Source of the DNA: Bombyx mori
Taxonomy: Eukaryota > Arthropoda > Insecta > Lepidoptera > Bombycidae
Assembly: GCF_030269925.1 (NCBI RefSeq)
Contig: NC_085107.1
Coordinates: 20,400,001 to 20,464,000, forward strand
Length of the DNA: 64,000 nt
Direction: 5' to 3'
Shown: positions 34,440 through 46,500 of the stretch, one piece after another
Position numbering within the stretch: position 1 is the first letter of the stretch
Layout: each line of letters starts with the position of its first letter
Notes under the pieces: generated by a model
Databases searched by the model: none
Told to the model about the DNA's origin: nothing
Seen by the model: the letters and a program-made list of their open reading frames with translations, nothing else
Made by a program: the position numbers and the translations under genes

Positions 34440-34612
34440 ATTAAAAGATTATATTCCTTCCTCATGAAAATCGTAAGTGAACATATGTTAGGCACCTACA
34501 TGTTTCCGTGGAAAATTTGGTACCGGCCTGTGGTGTTTGTAGTTGACACCTTACTGCCGAGATGATCGGCTTTGCCAATCAATAGTTGGCCGTTGTACCC
34601 TTAGCCCTGTAA
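34440..34612 (-). mobile_element. Diverged Bm1 head region
   Basis: TATTCCTTCCTCATGAAAAT, AGTGAACATATGTT and AATTTGGTACCGGCCTG follow, in order, the tRNA-related half of Bm1 in minus orientation, with an internal gap. The A and B boxes are no longer recognisable, so it would not be transcribed. Confidence 0.45.
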
Positions 34613-34789
34613 CGTCCATAATCTTTCGCTATTATTTTTCAACATGGTATTTTATATCAGAAATTTAAAAGCGGCTTTAACAGAATACGCCAATATGTAT
34701 TAAGCATTTTTGCGTGTTGGTTCACTATGTTTATCAAAAGTCATAAATCGTAAATGCCGCCGTATCTCAAAGATCCAATTATATCGGAA

Positions 34790-34960
34790 TGTTAACCCAC
34801 TCAGTGAGTTTCTCACCGGATGTTTTCAGTGGGTCGCGATTCCGGTCCGGTGGTAAATTCAGGGAAGCATTGCTCCTACTAGAGCCAGTGCCAGCAAACT
34901 CTCTCAATTTGAGCCCCTGAGTTCATCTACTAGACCTTGAGCAGCTATTATAGGCTTATT
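34790..34960 (+). mobile_element. BMC1-like LINE 3' end
   Basis: Contains GAGTTTCTCACCGGATGTTT, GTGGGTCGCGATTCCGGTCC and the downstream TGAGCCCCTGAGTTCATCTA, the same order as the copies at 54.9 and 56.0 kb. Non-coding. Confidence 0.65.
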
Positions 34961-36600
34961 TATTATAAGGCCATTAGGTAGATAAAACTAAATCGTAATA
35001 GCGGCTAACCTATCCCTAAAAATAATACCAACACACAAACTATGTAGTTTCGGTCTAAATATGGAATGTATACACAATTTGGCCATAAATAGGTACTATT
35101 AATACAAAAAATTGACATCGAAATTTGTAACCTGTTTTTTTATAAGAATGTCCCTTATTTTTCCTTATTTTCACGCTAATCTTACTGTGATATTAAATAA
35201 AAGCCCCAAAATTGTTGTTCAACCATTATACAGAGTACGCCGCATGAGAACCCGTATAAGGTTTTTGAAACTTGATTCTTGAATCGTTTAATCTGTCGAA
35301 AGTTTGTTTTGCGCTTTTGGTAGCTGTAACAAAAAGTTCTCTGTTTGATCCAGAAATACTTAATCTTAATTTAAACATAACAAACAAATAAGTTCTATAC
35401 ACAAAGATTCACAAAAATTTCTAATTAAAGCCTTTTAATAACACCTACAATTTTCCTTTGAACAAGACTCCGTATGAAGATAAATCAGTACCTGCACATA
35501 AACCACGGTGCACACAAGCGTGGCGGGAAAGGATCGGAACTGAAGACTGTCAGATGGTTAGCCTCGATCTTAATCCTCTTTCATGATAATGCTTTATAGT
35601 CCATTTGAGAGTGTGTGGCGTTTTCGTGGAGATAGTACGCGTATCGACAGATAACTGACCTGGACTAGGACTGTACTAAGCCTAACGCAGAAATGTTGAA
35701 TGAGCCTCATATTTATAAATTAATATTATGTTAATGTACTCAGGCTCTCGCGCTGTTTTCCTTGTAACATTTAACATAATGATAAGACTAACTACTAAAA
35801 ATAATTAAAAAGTTTAATTTAAAAAAAAAAAAACGTTTCATTTTGATGTAAAATTAGTACATATCTACTGCCTCTTTAATTTTGACATTACATTGACATA
35901 TGACAAAATTTATTTTAAACATAAGCAGATGATAAACGGCTTATTACGATTTCTATCCCAACCACAATAACTAACATGAAATCCACACATACATACCTAC
36001 AATATTTGGTTTGTTCAAGGGAGTTGCGTATAGTAAGTAAATTGCTTTGCATTGAAAATTGCTAATGGCTTGAGGCTTACTGTAGGTAAACAAAATTTCC
36101 CTTTGAAACGAATGTAGTTTTTGAAAATAATTTCAGCATGTTATTCCTGATTTATAAAAACCTGCCACTACACTTCGAATAAATTTCAATTTGATACATA
36201 CATACACGTCTCATTTATTCAGAAATACCTGATATCTAACCTAAAGCTATCGTCTTCCTACATTTGTCTGATCTGTTTGATAAAGTCACTTTCAATAGTA
36301 AGACAGCATTGGCTAAACATTTGACATGTCTACGGTTTAACAAACTTTCGTGACTCATTTGTTAGTGTATCATAGAAATTACGTTTACGTAAAAATTCAC
36401 GTGCCTCGTGACTCGTTGGATACAAAGTACTTTTAACACAAAACGTTGAGACATATTAGTAAACGATTATAACACAACGATGATTTAAAGAAAACACATG
36501 TTTGTTTTTGATGGTTCGCGATTTCAGCCGCGTCGACTGGAGTCAGTGGTCTTTTTATTATGGTAAGTTAGGTGGTGGCCACTGGCCTGAACGCCTTTCC
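34961..36600. other. AT-rich intronic sequence
   Basis: No repeat or gene recognised. A 35-nt open segment at 36530-36564 lies between a good acceptor (GATTTCAG) and donor (GTAAGTTA), but its length is not divisible by three and would break the phase between the other exons. Confidence 0.4.
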
Positions 36601-36614
36601 GGCTTCGCCAAGAC

Positions 36615-36760
36615 TAGTACAAGGTCTTGAAAATCCATACTAACATTTTAAATGTGAAAGTTTGTTTGTTTGTTCGTGTTTGTTTGTCCTACTTTCACGT
36701 CAAAACGAATCAACGAATTGATATGAGGATCTTAAAGTGATAGTTTCAGGTCAGAAGAGT
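36615..36760 (+). repeat. Fragment of a dispersed lepidopteran repeat
   Basis: AATCCATACTAACATTTTAA, GTGAAAGTTTGTTTGTTTG and TTTCACGTCAAAACGAATCA are the landmarks of an abundant non-coding repeat end in moths. The family is not certain (it may be a LINE tail). Boundaries are approximate. Confidence 0.4.
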
Positions 36761-38257
36761 GACAATTGCCAAACAATGACAAATTTTATCCCAAAATATC
36801 ACGTCATATTCCAACTGGAAACGTCGTTTTACTATCACAACAAAAAATCTTGATTTCGTCCTTTTTTCACGTCAAAAGAAAGCAATGGCTCGAGCAGTTG
36901 AGCAATCAAAGCCACCAAGCAGAATCCGTTGTACGGATTTGGATAAATTTCATCTTTGGAAAGTTACCATATAAAACCATATAACGATAGCGCAATTAAT
37001 GAAACAAATTAAGCCTCGTACTAAATATATATAATACTGCAAGTGATTACTGCTGCAAGCGATTATAAACTCTATATGTAATGAAGATATCGTGACATAC
37101 ATCCTTTTACATAATGTTCAATTGTCTCGAGAGAAAAATTGTTTTTTCATGCCGGCTGAACGGCATGCTACTGTTATTTTATACATATAAAAAGTAAATA
37201 CTTTACAGTATATGTATATACGTGTTCACGGAAGTTAAATTAATGTTTTTAGTCTTATCGGATATCTAAACAAGGTCTCGACGGCTTTCATCTGAGCGGT
37301 AAATATTGTTTGTGTAATCTTTCTGCAGTTTTTTTGTTAAATTTTATTTTTTACTTGGCGTTTTGAAGACTTAACTTAAATAGGCTATTTTCAATTTTAT
37401 AGATCAAATTAGGTGAAAGTTGATTGATCATTTCATTTAAATCATAACATCATATAAGAAAATTATGTATTGATAAGGAACAAAAAATATTGTACGGTTT
37501 CGAGCTAATAATCTTAAATACCGTAATATATCTTACTGTACCAACAATTATTGGTATTAGAAAACATATAATAGTATTAAGTGAGTGTAGTGACCACTAT
37601 CAACATGTACCTACGAGTATACTTATCGCAAATATGTTCTGTAACTGACTCCGACCGAGCATAAAACCCGGAACCCGGAGTACAGTACTAACAGTCATTA
37701 ATTGCTAGAGGAACGAGACGATAGAACTTAAACTTAATGAAACATTATAACAACTATTATAGAATTCGTACGAAGTTATATGCTTTGAGGTAAGAAATAA
37801 TTTCAATTGATCAGTAAGGGCGAGTTTATACCATTATGTAAGCAGTACATTGCTATATAAAAGGGTCAATGAAACGTTAGCGTATGAATTATTTTTCGCG
37901 TTTAGATAATAGAATTTCTGCCCATCTAATAAAATGAAAACGATGTTGTCGGTTGTATGCAGTACCCTTTCTAAACATACAAAGCTGAAACATGTTATAT
38001 CTTTATTATTATATTATTTATTCATCGAATTAAAATAGTTGAATGAATGCATTTGTATAATTTTGTTATTAAATGACGATCCTATCCAAAAATAATAGGT
38101 TCGCCTAATTTTATTATCGAATACTTAATACTCGTAGTTTCTTCATTCCTTCTCCTAGTTACTATTTTCAGTATTTATCATTCGGGTGATGTGATGCTGT
38201 GGTGTGTGTACCACCAGTGGTAGTACCAGACGTGGTGGCTTCGCAATTTTTGCTTTT
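36761..38257. other. AT-rich intronic sequence
   Basis: Nothing recognised apart from a 20-nt inverted repeat (CATGCCG / CGGCATG) at 37148-37167. Confidence 0.4.
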
Positions 38258-38690
38258 TTTTTATTGCTTAGATGGATGGACGAGCTCACATCCCACCTGG
38301 TGTTAAGTGGTTACTGGAGCCCATAGACATCTACAACGTAAATGCGCCACCCACCTCGAGATATAAGTTCTAAGATCTCAGTATAGTTACAACGGCTACC
38401 CCACCCTTCGAACCGAAACGCATTACTGCTTCACGACGGAAATAGGCGGGGTGGAGGTACCTACCCGTGCGGACTCCCAAGAGGTCCTACCACCAGTGAT
38501 TACGCAAATTATAATTTTTCGGGTTTGATTTTTATAACACGATGTTATTCCTTCACCGTGGAAGTCAATCGTGAACATTTGTTGAGAACGTATTTCATTA
38601 GAAAAATTGGTACCCGCCTGCGGGACTCGAACACCGGTGCATCGCTACATACAAATGCACCGGACGTCTTATCCTTTAGGCCACAACGAC
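38258..38690 (-). mobile_element. Full-length Bm1 SINE
   Basis: The best copy in the window. On the minus strand it starts at 38690 with GTCGTTGTGGCCTAAAGGAT (A box) and has GTGTTCGAGTCCCGCAGG (B box) near 38620. It then continues through the body and ends in poly-A (T run at 38254-38263 on plus). These are the internal RNA polymerase III promoter elements of tRNA-derived SINEs. It relies on a LINE for mobility. One mutation in the B box (GAGTCC for GAATCC) is common in such elements. Confidence 0.9.
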
Positions 38691-39779
38691 TTCAAATGCT
38701 TCAAAATATTCGTGTGGTCTGAAATGAAGGATAGGATAGCCGTCACTCTAATGTAACTGAGATTTTTAAATTATGACTCAAGGTCGCAGTACTCTCATTT
38801 TGGTGTACAAGGGCTCCTATAAAGATAGCATAATGACTAATGACTGACCGACTGTATACCAAAGAGTCGGACGGCTTCTGAAATTAAATTGAAAAATTTT
38901 AATTAACTTAACACTGACAGTTAAAGTATCAAGATTATTTCTATCGGATCGCTAGTGCCGGTGAAGGTGGAAAGCATCCAGCAGCCAGCACGTTTCATAG
39001 TGCAACTCTGATTAAGAACTTCGGTAAGTTATTTAATATCAAACCAATGAGCAGAAGAACAGAAATCGAAATTGATACAGCTCAATCAAGAGTAAAAAGT
39101 TAAAAATAAAATTTGAATAGTACGTACGTCGATTGCATCTGGCGAGGGAGCGACGGCTCGGCACGCAGTGCGTGGGTTCAATCAAATGCACGAGACCGCA
39201 CCGTTCGCACCTACACCTAATACGAACTGCGCGAAACATTCTTATTCTTTGAATGTGCACACTTTATTTTGCAATACGAGTTTATACATATATATATATA
39301 TATATTCATCAGTTGGAAGCAATAGCTTCAGGCTCGTGTAGAGCCGAGCTGAAACAGAACAAATACAACTATGCTTTATGTTACCTCAGCCTACGTTCTT
39401 CACAAACAAGATTTGAATGTCTCACGACAGTTAATTCATAGATTCTGTACTATTTATATGTAAATACAGGTAATAGATTCCCAATCTCAGTCCAACCATT
39501 AGGTTCACTTGTGATAATTCGAGTACTAATGAATTAGTGATGCCCTAATGCGTTACCTGTGGGGAATGTGTTTGTGGACGGGTCGGTACCGGCCTAAACA
39601 TCGTTCAAACACTCGGCTAATTTTAAACATATAACTGGCAATGAGTTTAGATCTACTGAGCATTCTATAGTGTCTGCGCAATTCCGAGCAACGGTGTTTG
39701 GAAATTTTAAATTCATACGAGGTAGTCTCATCTCTTCTCAAATGTTAACTTATATTTTACTTGTACTTTGTACATATTA
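38691..39779. other. Intronic sequence, no gene recognised
   Basis: A 57-codon plus frame ending at 39103 (including RIASAGEGGKHPAASTFHSA) contains a donor-like GGTAAGTT at 39024 but has a poor acceptor, so it is not called. An (AT)n run lies at 39288-39305. Confidence 0.35.
39288..39305. repeat. (AT)n microsatellite
   Basis: Nine uninterrupted AT dinucleotides, preceded by ATAC. Confidence 0.9.
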
Positions 39780-40417
39780 TACTAGCGGTCAGCACCAGCT
39801 TCGCTCGCGAGTTTAAAAAATTTCAAAATTAAAAATTATAATACACACACATCACCTTTCTATGCGTCATATGCTAAAAAAAGAAAATTGTAAAGATAGT
39901 TTGAATATTATTATTATATTAATGAACTTTTATTTTCATATACATGATTTTTTTATCTCTTTTATTATTATTTTTATATTACTATTTTTCTAATTTTCGT
40001 GAAAAGGTCATACATACAAAACAAAAGCCATTGAATTTATTGAATCAGTTGTTTTTTTTTTTTAATAAAATAACACTTATTGTGGCATAACTATAATAGT
40101 TAGACATATGCTGCCGCGACACTTTTTGTAAACAATAAGGTGTTCTACAAAGTCATAGTACATTATTTTATTCTATCATCAATAGTTTTCGCCGCGCACG
40201 CGATGTAAAGAATATTTTAGGTAATTTTTTTACACCTCGGGTTACATTATTGAAGTTTTAGTAAGGATCAGTATTTAAAACAAAAATCCTTATGTCACTC
40301 GGGGATAGTGTAGCTTGTAAACAGTGAAAGAATTTTTCAAATCGGTTCAGTGGTCAGTTAGTCAAGTTCAATACAAACAAACAATCAAATCCTTCCTCTT
40401 TATAATATTAGTATAGA
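39780..40417 (+). mobile_element. RTE/Zenon-like LINE 3' tail, long copy
   Basis: The segment opens with ACTAGCGGTCAGCACCAGCT and closes with CCTCTTTATAATATTAGTAT, the same pair of landmarks as the element inside the SINE at 14663. An internal ATATGCTGCCGCGACAC resembles ATATGCTGTCGCGGACTC at 42005. Non-coding in all frames; decayed. Confidence 0.55.
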
Positions 40418-41321
40418 TTGTATTTTGGTAATTACTAATCGCTCGGATTAGATTCAAAGACTTTACCATTCTGCCAGAGTTCTTCCCTCTCTAGCCAAAT
40501 TTGATAAGATATGCTTTTGATATTCGTCGTATGAAGCACTGGATTTAGCTCATAATTGTTTAGCAAATTGTTGTCATTTAATTGGTAGACTCTTCGCTCC
40601 TGTGTATTATGTTGAATGAGTTATATTATTAAAATTCACAACAAAAAAAAATGAAAGATTATTTGAAAAAAAAATCCATGTAAACCGCACACTTGTGCAA
40701 AGAGTCTGTGAAGCTATTACGACATAATAAATACTACACGAGTTACGCTAGTGACATAATATAGATAAGGTAACGGGACGAGACGATAGATTTGAAATTT
40801 AGTAGAATGCAGTTACCGTTTGAACGAGCCAAATGTAATATGTTATTTTAAAACACGGAATAGTTAGTTAGTTAGCTTCGAAATCGGTATGTAGCGCTGC
40901 TTTGGTTAGTCAATGTTTACGAGTACCTACAAGAGCCGCCCGCCAACTTTACATTTTATTACATCGCATTTGCTTGGATATCCGCGAGTTGTGGACGTGA
41001 TCAAAAGAGTTTTGATAATTAATTTCGCATTTTTAATCACTCGCAAAACCTTTTCACAATATTCAAAATATTTTAATTGTAACACAACAGTTAATGTTAT
41101 TTGAAATATGTGATATTGTAATGAACAGTCTAGTCTGTTTAATAGCCTTAATAGGCAAAGCATTGAAGTTGTTGTTGCCTAACAAGGGCAGGCCACGCGG
41201 ACGCCGGGCTGCGTAATCAAATGAAAGGGGCGCGATAGTCCTGCCGGCGCGGTCCTCAATTCCATCACACAGGCAAACCTAAATTTATCACACATAATTG
41301 ATTGATATACTGAATATTGGA
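40418..41321. other. Intronic sequence, nothing recognised
   Basis: AT-rich with a GC-rich patch at 41190-41260. No exon recognised. Confidence 0.4.
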
Positions 41322-41329
41322 AGTGTATC

Positions 41330-41874
41330 CAGGGCCGGATTTAAAGCTAATGCTGCTCCTGGGTACCGGAAAATAATTCGCCCCAATACTGGAATTTTAC
41401 TTAAACTTCTAGTTTATATAATATTTTATTTTTCAAAATTAAAATAAGTAATTTATTGCAGAAACGTTATCATATGTTATATATTCCAAAAACATAAATA
41501 AATTTTTGGTTTTTTTTCTCTAACAATTTTAAATTTTGCACTAAGGGTGACTCAAAATTATATTACATAAAAAAACTAAATTAATTTCTTTAATTCCAGT
41601 GAATAGAAAAATCGATTATTATTTTAAATGGCCAAGGAAATAAATTGATTAAATCATTTTGATTATAAATTTTTACCAAAAGTGCCAAAATTATGATTCA
41701 CAAATAATGGATGAAATGAATTTGTTGAACTATCAATTAAACAGAAAATTATTAATTAATAGAATTAATTAATTATATTGAGCAATTATGATGAGACTAA
41801 AACAAAAATTCACCTTAAAAAATTTGCCGCCCTGGGCACTTGCCCCGACTGCCCCTAGTGTAAAACCATCACTG
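41330..41874. mobile_element. hAT-type MITE with intact 8-bp target duplication
   Basis: AGTGTATC occurs at 41322-41329 and exactly again at 41875-41882. Between them lie 545 bp whose ends are imperfect inverted repeats: CAGGGCCGGATTTA at the left and, inverted, CAGTGATGGTTTTA at the right. An 8-bp duplication with CAG...CTG ends is diagnostic of the hAT superfamily. The inside is AT-rich apart from a GC-rich right end (GCCGCCCTGGGC) and encodes no transposase, so it is a non-autonomous element. Confidence 0.85.
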
Positions 41875-42004
41875 AGTGTATCCACAAATTGCAAGACGTA
41901 GACTAATATGGGATGATATTGACTCAAGTAAAGTTTCAAGTAAACATACCTGAGTAGCTATGCTCTACTACATATTTTGGCTTATGCATAAAAGATAGAT
42001 ATGT

Positions 42005-42285
42005 ATATGCTGTCGCGGACTCTTTTGGAGGTACTGTTTATGATAAACATTTCCATTGTAAATTTTATGGTTTTTGCGGCGCACGCTAGAATAGCTCGCA
42101 GATGGCAGATATTTTTCCTACTTAATTGACACTTATCGTTATATTTTGTATATGTTATTCTAGTGTGCAAGCTATATTATTGTAAAATTTCATCAAAATC
42201 CATTCAGTAGTTTTTGCGTGAAAGAGTAACAAACATCCCTACAATCTTACAAAATTTAGGATTAATAATAATAATAGGATCAGTA
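42005..42285 (+). mobile_element. Zenon/CR1-like LINE 3' tail
   Basis: Contains GTGTGCAAGCTATATTATTG, ATTTCATCAAAATCCATTCA and GCGTGAAAGAGTAACAAACA, familiar landmarks of a moth LINE tail, ending in an (ATA)n-like run at about 42265-42282. No protein frame survives. Confidence 0.6.
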
Positions 42286-43516
42286 GGATAAATGAAACTA
42301 TTTCTATTTAAAAATTATATAATTATATATGTTTGAATACGAAGTGAAGAATATGACGTGAATAGTGAAGAATATGATTTTATTATACTTTATTTTTCTT
42401 GGCTGTTAAAGTCTGTACAGATTTTGATGTATTCAAACTACCGTAAACACTACTAAAATTAACCAAACCAACCAAATAAATTAAAAGTGAATATCACAGT
42501 CGCTAAAACATGTTTAATGAGCACCGTCGCAGTGGCACTGAACTAGTGCCTCAAAATATTTTTTGTCTTCTGATTCATCTGTCATATATTGGAAATATAT
42601 TTTATTATTGTTATTACTATCTCATAATCTTAAAAATTAAAATTTAATAACAATATTGGCTCGGCTAGAATATTGTAACTAGATAACTTTAACGGAACTA
42701 GCTAGTTACAGGCATCAGATGCGACCATACCTCTTACAACAAAAAAAAAGTCATAATATTTCTCTTCTAGTAAAAAAATAAATAAAAAAAAATCGTTTGC
42801 TTAACATGCAGGAATAATCTAAACATGCAACAATATCCAAATGTTATAATGGTTTACTTTTGAATTTATTAAACTTAAAAAAATTTTTTTTTCATGAAGT
42901 TTGGTGTTTAGACCAAATACTAACATCAACTTCATAAAGTACTCTCTAGTCAACAGAATTCAAAGATATCTTAAAACCGTAAATTTGGAATAACCCTTTA
43001 TGTGAACTATTTACCATTTAACTGTCGAGGAGCACCTCGATTTAACGTCCAGTTCATTTTCGGTGCTAGTTCGGCACAGCAGACTTGTCGGAGGTGCAAG
43101 TGGTCTGAGCAACTATACCAATTATACAACTTACGTTGAAAGTGAAGACTCGTGAGAAGGAAAGTAACTCTATAAGTAATTGCTGTTATCGCGGCTAAAG
43201 TCGGAGTGCATCTGTGAGCCACACGATAGGCGTACAGATGCCGTTAACCAGCGCTCTAACTCAATTAGCGGCGTCGCGTATGCGATCGCGCAAATCAGCA
43301 TCAACATCACCACTGACATGATCAGGCTTATAGATACTTTAGAACTAGTTAAAATCAGCATTGGTAATACATAGTTACAGACTAATAGACGTATGTGAAC
43401 GCGTTTAGATTTAGTTTCTAATTGTATGCTTTATCAACTAAGTACCTAGTATTGTAGTTGTAGTACTATAAACTAATATAAACAGTTGACTTATTTCATA
43501 ATTTTTTTGTTATTAG
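42286..43516. other. Intronic sequence upstream of the micro-exon
   Basis: AT-rich to about 43020, then mixed composition. Short open frames on both strands at 43007-43374 are not framed by splice sites. Immediately before the exon lies a good pyrimidine tract. Confidence 0.4.
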
Positions 43517-43552
43517 CTTACGAAGGCAGAGGAGCGTACGGCCCATCATATG
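43517..43552 (+). CDS. 36-nt micro-exon, phase-compatible with exon 1
   Basis: The segment is bounded by ATTTTTTTGTTATTAG (acceptor ending at 43516) and GTAAGTAC (donor at 43553), both close to consensus. In the phase left by exon 1 (a lone G) it encodes AYEGRGAYGPSY and again leaves phase 1, so it can be included or skipped without shifting the frame. The Gly/Tyr-rich product continues the hydrophilic character of exon 1. All three frames are open over so short a length, so phase agreement alone is weak; the splice sites and GC-rich composition carry the call. The gene is unidentified. Confidence 0.6.
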
Positions 43553-46500
43553 GTAAGTACCACACGCATTGCTTACACATCAACAACCGTGAGCTTGCTA
43601 GTATAAATTTGTCACTTAAAATACTTACCGGACGTGAATTCCTGTCAAATTCGCTGAAGCTATAATAGTCCTGTACATGTTAAACTACCACATTAAATAA
43701 AAATAGCAAAAATAGTAAATTTTGAATCGGCAAAAGATTCATCGCATCTTAATGTACTATTCTGTATGCAAAGGCGCGTTCAGATACTATTTAAAACACA
43801 TGAAATAAAGTCAAACAGCACCAGTTTCAACAGCGGAAATCACAAAAACAGATTTGGGTCGGTCCGAAGCTCGATCAATCTCGACATAATAATAATACTA
43901 TTACAATAAATACTACGCCATTTCAAGTAATTAACGATAATCAACAGTATGTACAATTAATATGTTGTGAAGTTATGTTTATGTTTTATATTACGATCAC
44001 TCGTACCGTAAGTTCTAATATAATTATTAGTCGGTTACTGCTACAACGTATTTTAAAATCTACAATGGGCCGAGTTCCCAAATCGATCGGTTTTTGTCGC
44101 GTAGAACTGAGTAGGTACCTACTGTACCGAATTGTCACAGCGCATGCCTCGTCTTTGGCCAACTTACCCTGCGACGTGAGAGATTTTCAAAAATTTGGTG
44201 AACCGAACTGCATCCATGTAAGTCACGAATATAAAATTGATAGTCGAGCTAGAAACAATTCTGCTGCTCTTAGTGAAGTTTAGAACCAGGTACATTGGCG
44301 TTGATCGTGAACAGTTTCGTGGTGCCTTTGAGACACTGGCCACGTGGGCCGCAAACATAATTTCATAGTGTCAACATTCTTATTACTGAAAATTCTTCTT
44401 CTTGCCACACATTCCACAATATTGCAGATTGGCGCAGCATGTCCTCTTATCATGCTGCATAGGGATTTGTCACCAGGTTTACGAGCGGTCCCTTGCCTGA
44501 CGTCAACCCTCCTTGGTTTATTCTCTAGTGGTACATCCATTGCAACAATAAAATGTAGATTTTAAAATACCAGGAGGATAAAAATGTGACATCTTATTCG
44601 TTTTCCTGTAATGAAAACTACACAACTGTATCGGAGTGTGGGTCGCGGCCGTGGCGGCCGGTCCGAGCTTCACTTAGTTCAATAATCGCGATTATGAGGC
44701 GCGCATCCGGAATATTGATGAGGAACCATTACGATGTCTCGAACTGGAATTATTGTCAACCTTTCCAGGAATAAGAAACTGAGCGCTGCTTGTTTTTGTG
44801 ATCACGAACAGAATTGTAACAAGGTAACGCAACGTCTTTGTTTGATTTGTGGCTATTATTAGTTTAAAGTTATTCAAGGCCAGTAGCTAGCTACGCTCCA
44901 CACAAATACACGATTTTAGTTGCATGTGCCGCTTTTCCCCGTTATTACGGACATGTAATTGTTAGGCAATTAGCGCGATCACTGCCCTACTCACGGCTCG
45001 GCAGAACACAACGAGAATATTAACGCTGCAGAAAGAAAGAGTGAAATGCCACCTTCAAGTACTTTTCGCTTTCGTATGATTTTCTTAGATACCTCTCAGA
45101 CTTTAGTTCGCTTACGTATAACTATTAAATTGGAAAAAGCCATTAACACAATCCATATCAATCGTTGTTTGAGCACGCGTGTTCAACGAGCAACGATAAA
45201 CGCCACACTCGCACTACGGTTGAATGCAGGAAATTTATAAATAATATATCGGGCTCAAGAATAACTGAAGAAACACTTTAAAAAGAGCACGATATCATTG
45301 AAAGAAAAATCAGCATGGTTGAAGAAACATTTCGCAATGTTTCTAATTCTTAAATTCTTGGTTTTTCAAATTCTTGTGTAATATTCCCATACCGTTCAGA
45401 GTATTTAGTTTATCTCTAATTGTATATTGACCAATGGTGGTGAGAACAATGGTAACAGCAACCGTTATTCTATTGGTTAAATCAAGAGAAAGATAAAGTT
45501 ATTGACTTTCTTATCTTGAAAAGGTCTTCTCTGTCGTGATCTTCACAACTGAAACTTTGGTCCAGAATAAAAGGACTTGATCAACTCTTGCATCATACCT
45601 CCTTCTTTCCTGTTTTCACCCTTCTTTATGTCTTCCAGCATACCGTTCAGAGCTTTTATTTAGTTTGCAAGGTGCGTATGGGAAAATTACCGCGTGATCT
45701 TTTCACTTTTTCTTTATGAATAAAATAGAGCTATTATACATTGTAGAGCTTTGAAATTGACTTCTCGTCTTGCGCTTCATTGAGATATTTATTTTGATCA
45801 ATTTGAAAACATTATGTAACATTTTCGCGAGTTGTTCATGAAGAACTGATTGAAAACATGTTTACTAATTCATTTTGTATTTTTATATGCTTCACTCTGT
45901 CCGGCGATTTGAAAACTGGAGTTTTCGTAATGACCAACACCTAAGATGGTAATAGATATAGAGATGTTTGATGACTACTATCCTTCTGAGCCCCACGTAA
46001 TAAACTACTTGACTGTAATAACGGAGTGCAAGGTTTTATATTATACCCGTATTTACTTCGGCTAAACATGCGAGGTCGCGAGTCAAGCTGGAGGCCAAGC
46101 ACATTATTAAAAGCGTAATAAAATGTTTTACTTTTTCCGTGAATACAAGATGAGTTCAGCTTTCAGTTTCAAATATTTTTTGGAAAGTGTCGGTTTGGTA
46201 GGATTCGCTGTAGGCCCCTTTCATAGCCAGTGATTAGACTGCACCTTAAACACTGTTGCCAAACTGGTTCTATAATCCAAAACAGATGTATAAACAATCA
46301 ATTAATGTCACAACGTGCCTAATTTCTTGTCAGCATTCAATGGGCGCTTTGCGCCTGCTTTACAAACTCAATTTAAGTTTTCGCATCTAAGTCGAAGGTC
46401 AGCATCGCAACGGAAATTGAACTTATTTCGAACATTGTACCACGTGTTCTCGACTCTACCCTCTATAACAACTAGAAACTACTTCTGTAGGTTACATTCA

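Larger units (their letters stand above)
534..43516 (+). other. Inferred very large first intron
   Basis: Between the donor at 534 and the acceptor at 43516 there is no long coding exon, only transposon relics, AT-rich sequence and isolated GC islands. If the 54-nt candidate exon at 30113-30166 is used, this becomes two introns of about 29.6 and 13.4 kb. The assignment rests on strand and phase agreement between the exons and is an inference. The two exons could belong to different genes. Confidence 0.4.

Noticed and set aside
36530..36564. 35-nt segment between GATTTCAG and GTAAGTTA
   Set aside because: Splice sites look good, but the length is not a multiple of three and it would disrupt the phase linking exon 1 to the micro-exon. 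No supporting peptide similarity.
37148..37167. 7-bp inverted repeat CATGCCG / CGGCATG
   Set aside because: Too short to be meaningful in 64 kb.
38930..39103. 57-codon plus frame with a donor-like GGTAAGTT at 39024
   Set aside because: The only acceptors available (GACAG, ATCAAG) lack a pyrimidine tract, and the frame continues through the donor. Not enough for an exon call.
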